Below are positions 17,226 through 26,379 of a stretch of DNA of 64,000 bases, piece by piece (the stretch's first letter is position 1; every line of letters begins with the position of its first letter). Location: NCBI RefSeq assembly GCF_044763875.1, contig NZ_JBIWGZ010000001.1:124001-188000 (forward strand), in the 5' to 3' direction. Origin of the DNA: Rummeliibacillus sp044763875. GTDB lineage: Bacteria; Bacillota; Bacilli; Bacillales_A; Planococcaceae. The position numbers and the translations under genes are program-made. The notes under the pieces were generated by a model. The model was not told the DNA's origin and ran no database searches. It saw only the letters and a list, made by a program, of their open reading frames with translations.

Positions 17226-17272
17226 AAAGCTTTAATTTCTTGCTCTTAAAATCTGATAAAGGAAGATAAAGG

Positions 17273-17716
17273 ATGAACTATAATATAGAAGTTTCTTTGA
17301 AAAAGAATAATGAATTTTCATCTTATCTAGAAAAGATGATAAGAGAGTTTAATAATAAACATTCAATTCATCATAAAGAGGTAAGAAAAAAAGAATCCGT
17401 ACAACCAATAAATATCATTGTTTCAGATGAACGAAAAGAGTGGGTTGGTGGGGTAAATGCCGATGTATATTGGGACTGGGTGGAAATCAACAATTTTTGG
17501 TTTCAAGAAGAATTTAGGGGAAAGGGTCTAGGCGGACTAATACTTGAAAAAACGGAACAAATCGCTAAAGAGAAAGGTGCAAAAAAGGCGTTATTAACTA
17601 CATTTGAGTTTCAAGCGCGTTCTTTTTATGAATTAAAAGGATATAAAGTAGTTGGTGAAATCAAAGATTATCCACCAGGAAGCAGTTATTATACAATGGT
17701 TAAAAACTTAGTTTGA
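17273..17716 (+). CDS. GNAT-family N-acetyltransferase
   Basis: 147 residues. The acetyl-CoA binding motif appears as EEFRGKGLGGLILEKTEQIAK (R-x-x-G-x-G/A), preceded by a WVEINNFWF strand and followed by ALLTTFEFQARSFYELKGY, the usual GNAT order. It transfers acetyl from acetyl-CoA to an amine; the substrate is unknown. AAAGG lies immediately before the ATG, and the YunG-like gene ends 47 bases upstream, so the two may be co-transcribed. Confidence 0.9.
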   Translation: MNYNIEVSLKKNNEFSSYLEKMIREFNNKHSIHHKEVRKKESVQPINIIVSDERKEWVGGVNADVYWDWVEINNFWFQEEFRGKGLGGLILEKTEQIAKEKGAKKALLTTFEFQARSFYELKGYKVVGEIKDYPPGSSYYTMVKNLV

Positions 17717-17750
17717 GAAAGCTTTTGTTCAAATTCTAAAATAAAATAAC

Positions 17751-17783
17751 AAAAAGGGGCTGAACCATTTAATGGCCAGCCCC
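17751..17783 (-). terminator. Terminator of the aminotransferase/mmsA operon
   Basis: On the minus strand GGGGCTGGCCATT pairs with AATGGTTCAGCCCC, followed by TTTTTG. It may also stop the GNAT transcript from the other side. Confidence 0.85.
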
Positions 17784-17858
17784 TTCGTTATATAATTATT
17801 TAGAGGGAACATAGTTAATAATTTTATAGGTAGAAACTCAAAAAATATTAAAAGCTTC

Positions 17859-19220
17859 TTACAATGAATCAATATTCTTAATGCTATTCACTAGAGTAGT
17901 CACAACTTTATCAATATCTTCCTGAGAAATATTTAAAGGTGGAGAAAGTGCCAAAACATTGTTAAATCCAGCTACTGTTGCACCATTTTTTCCAATTATG
18001 ACGCCATTTTTTTTGCACTCTGCAATAACGGCATTTACTTTCTCTGCAGCGAGTGGCTGTTTCGTTGCTTTGTCTGCTACAAGTTCAATGCCGATTAATA
18101 GCCCTTTGCCTCGAATATTTCCTACATTTGGATGTTCGTCAAGCTTTTCGTGGAGTGTTGCAAGCACTTCGGCACCTTTTATTGCAGAGCGTTCAAATAG
18201 ACCCTCACGTTCGAAAATTTCAATGTTTTTAAGTGCTACTGCACACGAAACAGGGGAACCACCGAAAGTATTGACATGACGGAAATAGTCATATGCTTCG
18301 GTACCTGTAAATGCTTCGAAAATTTCACGTTTTACAGCAGTTGCAGAAAGCGGTAAATAAGCACTTGTTAGGCCTTTAGCCATCGTTACTATATCAGGTT
18401 GAACATCATAATTCATATATCCGAATGGTTTTCCTGTACGTCCAAATCCACAAATCACTTCATCAACAATCATTAATGCACCGTGTTTTTTACATACAGC
18501 TTGAATCCCTTTTAAATAATTATCTGGTGGCATAATAACACCACCACCTGTAATAATAGGTTCCAAAATCATTGCAGCAATTGTACCACTGTACTCCCAT
18601 GTCATGGTTTGATCCACAGCCTGAACACTTGCTAATTGTTCCGGTGGAAGTGAAGCATCTTCTGGTTGACGATACATATCAGGTGGAGCAACATGGATAA
18701 AGCCAGGTGCAAGAGGTTCGTATTTATATTTGCGTTCTGCTTGACCTGTAGCAGATAATGAACCTAATGAGCTGCCATGGTAGGCACGATAGCGCGAAAT
18801 AATTTTATAGCGCGAACTTTCACCTTTTTGTTGGTGATATTGACGTGCGATTTTAAATGCAGTTTCATTTGCTTCAGAACCACTATTTGAGAAGAATACG
18901 ACATAGCCACCTCCAAGCATATCGTTGATTTTCTCTGCTAGTTCTACTGCAGGGACATGCCCTTGTGAAAGAGGGGAATATGGATTTCTTACCATTTGAT
19001 CATAAGCAGCTTTAGCGATTTCTTCACGGCCATATCCAGCATTGACACACCATAAACCTGCCATAGCATCAATATATTGATTGCCATCAGTATCGACAAC
19101 AGTTGCACCGAACGAATCTTTGACAACATAGGTTGCTTGAGGGTTGTATGGCTTCATAGAATGCCATACATATTGCTCATCTTTTTCTAAAATATCGTTA
19201 TTCGTATTTGTTTTTACCAC
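17859..19220 (-). CDS. Class III aminotransferase, probably beta-alanine:pyruvate (or 2-oxoglutarate)
   Basis: 453 residues, fold type I PLP enzyme. SGSEANETAFKIARQ binds phosphate, IVDEVICGFGRTG has the PLP-pyridine Asp253, and MAKGLTSAYLPL contains the Schiff-base Lys282. The N-terminal YNPQATYVV and DAMAGLWCVNAGYG features are those of omega-amino acid aminotransferases. In this locus it fits the conversion of beta-alanine (or 3-aminoisobutyrate from thymine) to malonate or methylmalonate semialdehyde, the substrate of the dehydrogenase encoded 32 bases upstream in the same operon. The assignment of substrate is from context. Confidence 0.85.
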   Translation of the reverse strand: MVKTNTNNDILEKDEQYVWHSMKPYNPQATYVVKDSFGATVVDTDGNQYIDAMAGLWCVNAGYGREEIAKAAYDQMVRNPYSPLSQGHVPAVELAEKINDMLGGGYVVFFSNSGSEANETAFKIARQYHQQKGESSRYKIISRYRAYHGSSLGSLSATGQAERKYKYEPLAPGFIHVAPPDMYRQPEDASLPPEQLASVQAVDQTMTWEYSGTIAAMILEPIITGGGVIMPPDNYLKGIQAVCKKHGALMIVDEVICGFGRTGKPFGYMNYDVQPDIVTMAKGLTSAYLPLSATAVKREIFEAFTGTEAYDYFRHVNTFGGSPVSCAVALKNIEIFEREGLFERSAIKGAEVLATLHEKLDEHPNVGNIRGKGLLIGIELVADKATKQPLAAEKVNAVIAECKKNGVIIGKNGATVAGFNNVLALSPPLNISQEDIDKVVTTLVNSIKNIDSL

Positions 19221-19252
19221 AAGACTTCACTCCTTTAGTTATTGAATTCAAC

Positions 19253-20788
19253 TTACTTATTTGTTTTCAGTTCATCATTACTAGGGAAGGCAAATGAAGT
19301 AGTCGTGTCTTCTGATTCATCTGGCCATCTTTCTGAAATGGTTTTTGCTTTTGTAAAGAAACGAGCTTGATCTGGACCAAACATATGACCTTCACCAAAT
19401 TTGGAACGTTTCCAGCCACCAAAATTGTGATAGCCAACTGGAATTGGAATTGGTACATTGATACCAACCATCCCAACTTCGATTTCTTCTTGGAATTTAC
19501 GAGCTGCAGGGCCACTGTTTGTGAAAATTGTTACACCGTTACCTAGTTCGTGATCATTAATAAGGTCAATTGCTTGTTGCAATGTTTCAACTCCGACAAC
19601 GATACGAGCAGGTCCAAACACTTCTTCTTTATAAATCGTCATTTCTGGTTTTACATCATGAAGTAAAGTTGGTCCTAAGTAGAAACCGTTGGATGTTTCG
19701 CAAATACTTGGTGTACGGCCATCAACCGCTATACAAGCACCTTCTTCTAGAGCCAGGTCGATATGTTTGATAATGTTATCTTTCGATTGTTTTGTTATGA
19801 CTGGTCCAAAGTCAACTGCAGGATCTGTATAAGGTCCAACTTTTAAGTTCGCGATTTTTTCTTTTAAGATTTCGATGAATTTTTTTTCAGTTTCAGCACC
19901 TACTGCAATTGCTCCTGAAATCGCCATACAGCGTTGAGAAGCTGCACCATAAGCGGCTCCAAGGAACGCATTAGCCGTTTGTTCAAGGTTGGCATCTGGC
20001 ATAACGATCATGAAGTTTTTACCGCCGCCAAATGCAGCTACACGTTTATTGTTTTTTGTACCTGTTTGGTAAATATATTCGGCAACAGGGGTAGAGCCAA
20101 CAAATGAAATGGCTTGAATCGTTTTGTTTTCTAAAAGCTCATTTACTGCATCTTTATCGCCGTTAATAACAGTCCAAATACCAGCTGGTAGTCCTGCTTC
20201 TTTCCATAAATTACTTATAAATAGAGCAGAGATTGGTACACGTTCAGAAGGTTTTAATATCACTGCATTTCCAACTGCCACTGCCATACTTGTAATTGCA
20301 AGTGGTACCATAACAGGGAAGTTAAATGGTGCAATACAAGCTACAACGCCTAGTGGTGATTTTGTAGAAAAGGCGTTAATATTCCCACCAACGTTTACGG
20401 AATACTCTCCTTTTAACATTTGAGGAGCAGCAATTGCCATATCGACTGATTCGATGCCACGGACAATCTCACCTTTTGCATCTTCTATTGTTTTTCCGCT
20501 CTCTTCACAAATCACATCAATTAGCTCCTCTTGACGTTCAACTAATAACTGACGGAAACGGTGTACGATTTCAACACGTTTGCCGATAGAAGTGTTTTTC
20601 CAACCAGGAAAAGCTTTCTTTGCAAGTTCGATCGCATTTTGAACTTCTGCTTTTGAAGCTAGTGGAACTTGGGCAATGATTTCACCTGTTGATGGATTAT
20701 AGACATCTGAATAACGAGCACTTGTGCCAATTACCTCTTCACCATTAATAAAATGAGCTAATGTTTTTACTTTTTGTTCAACTGTCAT
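19253..20788 (-). CDS. mmsA: CoA-acylating (methyl)malonate-semialdehyde dehydrogenase
   Basis: 511 residues. ALDH fold with the MMSDH-specific active site GAASQRCMAISGA (Cys287), IAPFNFPVMVPLAI, SFVGSTPVAEYIY and the terminal VGYHNFGGWKRSKFGEGHMFG. The enzyme lacks the usual ALDH Glu and uses CoA, giving acetyl-CoA (from malonate semialdehyde) or propionyl-CoA with CO2 and NADH. It is first in a minus-strand operon with the aminotransferase and diverges from the PucR regulator. B. subtilis IolA is the closest known type, but no inositol genes are near, so a role at the end of pyrimidine degradation is likelier. Confidence 0.92.
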   Translation of the reverse strand: MTVEQKVKTLAHFINGEEVIGTSARYSDVYNPSTGEIIAQVPLASKAEVQNAIELAKKAFPGWKNTSIGKRVEIVHRFRQLLVERQEELIDVICEESGKTIEDAKGEIVRGIESVDMAIAAPQMLKGEYSVNVGGNINAFSTKSPLGVVACIAPFNFPVMVPLAITSMAVAVGNAVILKPSERVPISALFISNLWKEAGLPAGIWTVINGDKDAVNELLENKTIQAISFVGSTPVAEYIYQTGTKNNKRVAAFGGGKNFMIVMPDANLEQTANAFLGAAYGAASQRCMAISGAIAVGAETEKKFIEILKEKIANLKVGPYTDPAVDFGPVITKQSKDNIIKHIDLALEEGACIAVDGRTPSICETSNGFYLGPTLLHDVKPEMTIYKEEVFGPARIVVGVETLQQAIDLINDHELGNGVTIFTNSGPAARKFQEEIEVGMVGINVPIPIPVGYHNFGGWKRSKFGEGHMFGPDQARFFTKAKTISERWPDESEDTTTSFAFPSNDELKTNK

Positions 20789-21045
20789 AATAAAAGCACC
20801 TCTTCCTATTAGTTTGATTCATTTATCTAGGTTTTCATTTTTGAAATATTGTTCGATTTAAGTCTAACAATTTTCCTATGATATACGAATAGACAAAACG
20901 TTAAATAAAAGTTTATGAAGTTTTACTAATCGTAAAAAGTGCTAAGATGATATAAACTAGAAAAAAATGCATTTAATAAGAATAATAGCGAATTAACTAG
21001 ATGGGTAGTGAAGAATACGTTTTAAGGGCGATTGGGGGATTACAA

Positions 21046-22635
21046 GTGATTCAATATACATTGCAAGTAAAAGATGCGATGGAAAGTCAACAATTTAAAA
21101 GTGCAGAAGTGGTTGCAGGGGAAAATGGACTACAAAAGATGTTCAAATGGGTTCATGTAGTCGAGATTGTCCAAATTGAAAACTTATTAGCTGGTCATGA
21201 ACTGATCTTAACGACTGGGATTAGCTTAAAAGAAAGTAATCAGCAATTTTTAGTTTTTGTAAAATCATTAATTGATTCCAATTGTGCTGGCCTATGTATT
21301 GAATACGGAAGTTACATTCGATCAATCCCTAAAGAAGTTATTGCGTTAGCAAATACACATGACTTTCCAATTATTGTTTTTCATGAAGTCGTATCATTCG
21401 TCAGTATCACACAAGATTTACATAGTGTAATCATGAATCAACAGTATTTAATGATTTCTACGCTTGAAGCTTATTCTCAACAACTGAATAAAGGTGCTTT
21501 AAGCGATCAAAACATCGATGGAATTTTAAAAAATATGCACAATCATTTAAACAGTCAAATTATGCTCGATATTCAGGGAAGAGAGACGATTTTTTATCCT
21601 AATATGACACATAAAAAACGTCAAGATTTTCTAAAACGGCTTGAAAATGAGGATGAAAAAAATCTAAAGAAAAGACAACCAATTTTTATTCTTGATCAGC
21701 ATTATGCAGATATGACGATCTTTAAAGAAAATGGTGTATTTACAGAATTTGAGATGTTAATTTTTGATCGTACTGCAACAGCACTTGCACAAATTTTGAT
21801 GCGTGCGTTCTATATTGAGGAAAAACGTGATATTGAAGATGCACAGACATTATCGTATTGGATTGACGATAAGCTTAAAAAAGAAGAAATATATAAATAT
21901 GTCCTTTCACACCATTCTAATTATGAGAATAATGGTGGGACAGTGTTTATATTATCTTCACCTCAAGGAATCCATAAATCACATGAAGATATCGTGTATA
22001 GCAAACTTTACTATCGAAATTTATTTGAACGAAATGGATTTGTGCCATTCTTATTTGAACGTAAAAGCTACATTGTTTTTATTTTATTAAATAAGCAGGG
22101 CTCACAAACAACGAGAGTTTATTTAAATAAAATTATCAAGGCATTAAAGGATTCTGAATTTTACGTAAAGCAACAGAAAAAGGGCTATCAATTTGCAGTT
22201 GGCAAAATTGTTTCTTGCATATCAGAAATCTCAAAGAGCTATCAAACCGCATTAGATACACTTTATATTTGTCGTAAAGTAAAGACGAACTCTTATTTTT
22301 ATGATGATTTACACCTTTTTCATTTAATTTACAAATTGCAAATGCAAGTGAATTTAAAAGAGGTCGTCAATGATTATTTACAGCCAATTATCGATTACGA
22401 CAAACAACATAACGGACGATTAATGGAAACATTAGAAGTTTATCTACAAACAAATGGTTCCAAGCAAGAAACAGCAAATCAGCTCTTCATCGTTCGCCAA
22501 ACACTGTATCACCGCTTGAAAAAGCTTGAAACATTACTAGGTAAAGAGTTTATGTCCGGTCATAATCGTATTACACTTGAATTTATGCTTCTAGCAAATA
22601 CATTAATTGAAGGTTCAGATGAAAAAAATAGATAA
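21046..22635 (+). CDS. PucR-family transcriptional regulator of pyrimidine catabolism
   Basis: 529 residues from GTG 21046, chosen because GGGGG lies 7 bases upstream and the product then begins like other PucR proteins. N-terminal PucR domain (KSAEVVAGENGLQKMFKWVHVVE, ELILTTGISLK), a central GGDEF-like domain, and a C-terminal HTH_30 domain (ETLEVYLQTNGSKQETANQLF, RQTLYHRLKKLETLLGKE). Family members activate purine or pyrimidine degradation genes on sensing an intermediate. It sits between the divergent mmsA operon and the hydantoinase operon, so it probably controls both. The operator was not identified. Confidence 0.9.
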   Translation: MIQYTLQVKDAMESQQFKSAEVVAGENGLQKMFKWVHVVEIVQIENLLAGHELILTTGISLKESNQQFLVFVKSLIDSNCAGLCIEYGSYIRSIPKEVIALANTHDFPIIVFHEVVSFVSITQDLHSVIMNQQYLMISTLEAYSQQLNKGALSDQNIDGILKNMHNHLNSQIMLDIQGRETIFYPNMTHKKRQDFLKRLENEDEKNLKKRQPIFILDQHYADMTIFKENGVFTEFEMLIFDRTATALAQILMRAFYIEEKRDIEDAQTLSYWIDDKLKKEEIYKYVLSHHSNYENNGGTVFILSSPQGIHKSHEDIVYSKLYYRNLFERNGFVPFLFERKSYIVFILLNKQGSQTTRVYLNKIIKALKDSEFYVKQQKKGYQFAVGKIVSCISEISKSYQTALDTLYICRKVKTNSYFYDDLHLFHLIYKLQMQVNLKEVVNDYLQPIIDYDKQHNGRLMETLEVYLQTNGSKQETANQLFIVRQTLYHRLKKLETLLGKEFMSGHNRITLEFMLLANTLIEGSDEKNR

Positions 22636-22710
22636 AGTGAGACTTCACTTCAGAGAAAGGCGCTGAAAACAACCGGTTTTAAAAGGGGGAGGTTTTTTAA
22701 AATCAAAATC

Positions 22711-22750
22711 CGGCATTATTAGTTCAATGTTGAACAAATAATGCCGAATT
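22711..22750. terminator. Long hairpin after the PucR gene
   Basis: CGGCATTATT pairs with AATAATGCCG, with GTTCAA/TTGAAC continuing across a 2-base loop (one A bulge). T-rich sequence follows on both sides, so it can terminate the regulator transcript and anything from the right. Confidence 0.75.
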
Positions 22751-22773
22751 TCTTAGTTTATTTTTCCTCTTTT

Positions 22774-22959
22774 TCAAACAGCAATTTTCAAAATTCGTTT
22801 AAGATTGACGGCAAATATCGTTATGCGCCTTGAATTTCCATGCTGTGTAATCTCATTGAGGCCATAATCTAGACAGTATGTTGTTTTAAGTTCTTCTAGG
22901 ATAAGTGAAAAGTCGAAGAAGTTCATTGATTTGGTGAAGCATGTTGTCTTTCGGCACAA
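22774..22959 (-). pseudogene. Possible transposase C-terminal remnant
   Basis: A 61-codon minus-strand frame ends LEELKTTYCLDYGLNEIT then RRITIFAVNLKRILKIAV. The pattern of a leading basic/aromatic stretch followed by a hydrophobic FAVNLKRI tail resembles the last 40 residues of IS1182-like (DDE) transposases. No catalytic acidic residues remain and upstream frames are broken. It lies next to a cluster of terminal-repeat elements. Weak call based on remembered family pattern only. Confidence 0.3.
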
Positions 22960-23097
22960 TTATAGCGTTCTTTGCCTAAAAGGGCTTAAGTTTAGGGATT
23001 CTTGATTTGAAATTGTAGTTAGTTCCTTTTATTACAAAGGAAATGCATCCTGTTTTTAGAGCTTTTTCAAGATTTTTCAATTTGTCACGTGAGTTGA

Positions 23098-23440
23098 TTG
23101 GAGTGGAGAGCGGCGACTCCAATGGGAAAAGCGAGAAAGTCGAGCCCCCAGGAGCAGAGCGATAGGGCGCTGAAAAAGTAAAAATAGATGTAAATTTATA
23201 ATAAAAATCTTGTAAAGCTATTTTCGTTGAAGTGGAATTAGCGGAGACTCCTGTGGGAAAACGAGCTAGACGAGACCCCGGAACGCAGCGAGGAGGCTCG
23301 TCAGTTCGCCCACGGAAAGCGGAGCTAATTCCACTTCATTCAATAGCAGATATATACTATAAATATTTGTATTACTACACTTTTTCAGTGGCCTCGCCCG
23401 CGGAAAGCGTTCGCTCGGAACGGAAATCAACGGATTCTTA
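23098..23440. repeat. GC-rich interspersed repeat interrupted by a type B element
   Basis: Outer halves are GTGGAGAGCGGCGACTCC (about 23102) and CCGCGGAAAGCGTTCGCTC (about 23400), the two arms of the GC-rich core also seen in type A copies. They are separated by a complete type B unit. The AT-rich terminal repeats typical of type A are not evident here. A further TTTTTCAGTAC end lies at about 23478. Confidence 0.65.
23164..23395. mobile_element. Type B MITE-like element, intact copy
   Basis: About 230 bp. The left end GGGCGCTGAAAAAGT and right end ACTTTTTCAGTGGCCTC are inverted repeats. The interior contains GAAGTGGAATTAGCGG and its complement CGGAGCTAATTCCACTTC, giving an almost complete palindrome. 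There is no coding sequence, so it would depend on a transposase in trans. It sits inside another repeat, which shows the order of insertion. Confidence 0.65.
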
Positions 23441-23687
23441 GGAAGAAGCAAGTTCTTGCTAATACATGCTAATCAGACTTTTTCAGTACATTCCTTCAGT
23501 GGTGGTCATAATACAAGTTACTATTGGAAAATCATATATTCATAAATTGCCTCATACTATTTTAATGCTCGAATAGATTGACATATTATAAGTTACCAAA
23601 TTATACTTAATCTAAATTTTCTAAAAATTCTTTCATCTTTGTGATTTAAAGCTTATTAGGGAATAAACCAATTGAGGGGGATATCTC

Positions 23688-24929
23688 ATGTATACGTGTA
23701 ACAAGAGTAGACTTGAAGAAACGCTTAATGAGTTTAGTTCGTTTGGTAAGACACCAAATAATGGTGTAACACGGCTTTGTTTCTCACAAGAAGATGTACA
23801 GGCAAGAAACTATTTTCGCAAGTGCTGTGAAGAATTAGGGTTAGATGTTGCTTGGGACGATATGGGGAATATGTATGCAAAACTTGAGGGTAAAAAGGAC
23901 ATGCCTCCAATCGTTATTGGTTCACATCTAGACTCAGTAGAAAAAGGCGGACGGTTTGATGGAGTTTTAGGTGTTTTAACAGGACTTGAAGTCGTTAAAA
24001 CATTAATTGATCACAAACAAGAGCTGGATGCACCAATTGTTGTCATGAACTTTACGAATGAAGAAGGGGCAAGATTCGACCCTGCGATGATGAGTTCAGG
24101 CGTTTTAGCAAATAAGTTTGAAAAGGAAAAAATGCTACGCTCAACGGACAAAAATGGTGTGATATTCAAAGATGCACTCAAAGCGAGTGGCTATGTTGGC
24201 GATGAGTCGAATAGATTAAAGAAAGCGCTTGCATATTTAGAGTTGCATATCGAACAAGGTCCAGTGCTTGAAAGTGAAGAGCTTGAAATCGGTGTTGTTG
24301 AAGGCGTTCTAGGTATGGTGTGTTATGAAATAACAATCACTGGTGAGTCAAATCATGCAGGTACTACACCAATGAAATTACGAAAAGACCCATTCTTATT
24401 AGCGACAGATTTGATCACAGAAATGCGTAAACAATTAAGTGATATTGATGATGAACTAGTCTTTACAATAGGGCGAGTCAACGTAACGCCAAATATTCAT
24501 ACAGTCATTCCAAATAAAGTTGTTTTTACTTTAGAAGCGCGTCATCAAGATCCTAGAAAGATAAAGGAAGTTGAAGAGGTTATTTTCGGATTACCAGAAG
24601 AAGAAAATGGCTGTCGAGTTTCCTTTGAGAAATTATGGAGTCGAGATACTGTAGAATTTGATGAATCCATTTGTGCCCATGTTCAAAATGCATGTGAGGA
24701 ATATAGCTACTCGTTCAAACGTATGTATAGTGGAGCAGGACATGATGCGCAATTTATGGCAAGTTATATTCCTTCTGCTATGATTTTCGTACCAAGTGTG
24801 AATGGGAAAAGTCACTGTGAGGAAGAGTTAACAAGCTTCGAAGATTGTGCTAAAGGAGCAAATGTTTTACTGCGTACGGTACTTGCTTTACAACAAAAAA
24901 TTTCAAAACAAGAATTGAAAACATTGTAA
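23688..24929 (+). CDS. M20-family N-carbamoyl amidohydrolase, probable beta-ureidopropionase
   Basis: 413 residues. Dinuclear metal site motifs of the HyuC/AmaB/AllC family: VIGSHLDSVEKGGRFDGVLG (His and Asp ligands), NFTNEEGARF (Glu pair), LHIEQGPVLE, and the terminal GAGHDAQFMA. The dimerisation domain includes ESNHAGTTPM. In this operon it should hydrolyse N-carbamoyl-beta-alanine to beta-alanine, CO2 and ammonia, the third step of uracil breakdown; an N-carbamoyl-amino acid specificity is the alternative. GAGGGGG lies upstream of the ATG. First gene of a six-gene operon. Confidence 0.88.
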   Translation: MYTCNKSRLEETLNEFSSFGKTPNNGVTRLCFSQEDVQARNYFRKCCEELGLDVAWDDMGNMYAKLEGKKDMPPIVIGSHLDSVEKGGRFDGVLGVLTGLEVVKTLIDHKQELDAPIVVMNFTNEEGARFDPAMMSSGVLANKFEKEKMLRSTDKNGVIFKDALKASGYVGDESNRLKKALAYLELHIEQGPVLESEELEIGVVEGVLGMVCYEITITGESNHAGTTPMKLRKDPFLLATDLITEMRKQLSDIDDELVFTIGRVNVTPNIHTVIPNKVVFTLEARHQDPRKIKEVEEVIFGLPEEENGCRVSFEKLWSRDTVEFDESICAHVQNACEEYSYSFKRMYSGAGHDAQFMASYIPSAMIFVPSVNGKSHCEEELTSFEDCAKGANVLLRTVLALQQKISKQELKTL

Positions 24930-24942
24930 GGGAGCTAACAGT

Positions 24943-26349
24943 ATGAAAAAAATTATTACAGGTGGAACAATTGTAACAGCAGCAGATCAGTATGTAGCAG
25001 ATTTATTAATCGAGGACGGCAAAATTACAGAAATTGGACAAGGTATTAAATCAGAAGGTGCAGAAATCATCAATGCGACTGGAAAATACGTTTTCCCAGG
25101 TGGAATTGATCCGCATACACACTTAGACATGCCTTTTAATAACACTGTAACTGATGATGATTGGGAATCTGGTACTATTGCGGCTGCATTCGGTGGAACT
25201 ACTACAATACTAGATTTTTGCCTAACTACTGGTGAAGCTAGATTACTAGATGCAGTCGATAAGTGGCATAGCAAAGCGAAGGATAAGGCTGTCATTGACT
25301 ATGGTTTCCATTTAATGATTGCTGATCTAACAGAAGATACATTAAATCAGCTTCCAGAGGCATTAGAGGTTGCTGGTATTAATTCTGTAAAAGTATTTTT
25401 GGCTTATGCAAAGGAATTCCAAGCTACTGACCGTACATTATTCCAAGCGTTTAAAGTAGGGAAAGAAAAAGATGCCATTGTGATGGTGCACTGTGAAAAT
25501 GGTTCTGTCATCGACGAATTAGTGGAAGAAGCAAAATCATTGGGACACACAGAACCAATTTATCATGCACTTACTCGTCCGCCTCAATTGGAAGGCGAAG
25601 CCACAAAACGTGCGATTGAATTAGCGAATCTTGCGGGTGCTAAGTTATATGTTGTACATGTAACCTGTAAAGAAGCAGTAGATGAAATCATTCGTGCACG
25701 TGAGAAGGGCTACCAAGTATATGGCGAGACATGCCCTCCTTATTTAGTGCTTGATCAAACAGCATTAGAAAAACCAAACTTTGAGGGAGCAAAATATGTT
25801 TGGTCACCACCACTACGTCCAAAAGAACACCAAGAAGTTCTTTGGAATGCATTAAAGGCAAAACAATTACAAACAATTGGATCTGATCAATGCTCATTCA
25901 GCTTTAACGGTAAAAAGCAACTCGGCAAGGATGATTTCTCTAAAATTCCAAACGGTGGTCCGTTCATCGAAGATCGCTTAAGTGTTCTTTATTCTGAGGG
26001 GGTTGCGAAGGGACGAATTACATTAAATGAATTTGTTGATTTAGTATCAACAAGTGCAGCAAAAACATTCGGTTTGTTCCCGCAAAAAGGAACAATTGCA
26101 ATTGGTTCAGATGCAGATATCGTCTTATTTGATCCAGATGTAGAACGAGTGATTTCTGCAGAAACACATCATATGAGTGTGGATTACAATGCGTTTGAAG
26201 GTCTTGAAGTAAAAGGTGAGCCGGTAAGTGTATTAAGTCGTGGTGAATTTGTCATTAAGGACAAAGAGTTTGTCGGTAAACTTGGAAGTGGCCAATATAT
26301 TCGACGTGAAGTGAAAAAAGAAGAAGAAAAACCAGTAATTACAAAATAA
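24943..26349 (+). CDS. hydA: Dihydropyrimidinase (D-hydantoinase)
   Basis: 468 residues, amidohydrolase TIM-barrel. All expected metal and catalytic residues are at canonical positions: His58 and His60 in DPHTHLD, the carboxylated Lys150 in INSVKVFLAYAKEF, His183 in VMVHCENG, His239 in VVHVTCKEA, and Asp315 in IGSDQCSF. It opens 5,6-dihydrouracil or dihydrothymine to the N-carbamoyl-beta-amino acid. It starts 13 bases after the carbamoylase stop with a GGGAGC site. Related enzymes hydrolyse hydantoins. Confidence 0.95.
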   Translation: MKKIITGGTIVTAADQYVADLLIEDGKITEIGQGIKSEGAEIINATGKYVFPGGIDPHTHLDMPFNNTVTDDDWESGTIAAAFGGTTTILDFCLTTGEARLLDAVDKWHSKAKDKAVIDYGFHLMIADLTEDTLNQLPEALEVAGINSVKVFLAYAKEFQATDRTLFQAFKVGKEKDAIVMVHCENGSVIDELVEEAKSLGHTEPIYHALTRPPQLEGEATKRAIELANLAGAKLYVVHVTCKEAVDEIIRAREKGYQVYGETCPPYLVLDQTALEKPNFEGAKYVWSPPLRPKEHQEVLWNALKAKQLQTIGSDQCSFSFNGKKQLGKDDFSKIPNGGPFIEDRLSVLYSEGVAKGRITLNEFVDLVSTSAAKTFGLFPQKGTIAIGSDADIVLFDPDVERVISAETHHMSVDYNAFEGLEVKGEPVSVLSRGEFVIKDKEFVGKLGSGQYIRREVKKEEEKPVITK

Positions 26350-26379
26350 AACACAACAAAATAACAGGGGGCAATAGCT

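Noticed and set aside
20789..21045. Operator of PucR in the divergent region
   Set aside because: No convincing inverted repeat shared with the region upstream of the carbamoylase gene could be picked out by eye.
23098..23440. Intact insertion sequence
   Set aside because: No transposase-length frame lies between the inverted ends; the unit is non-autonomous.
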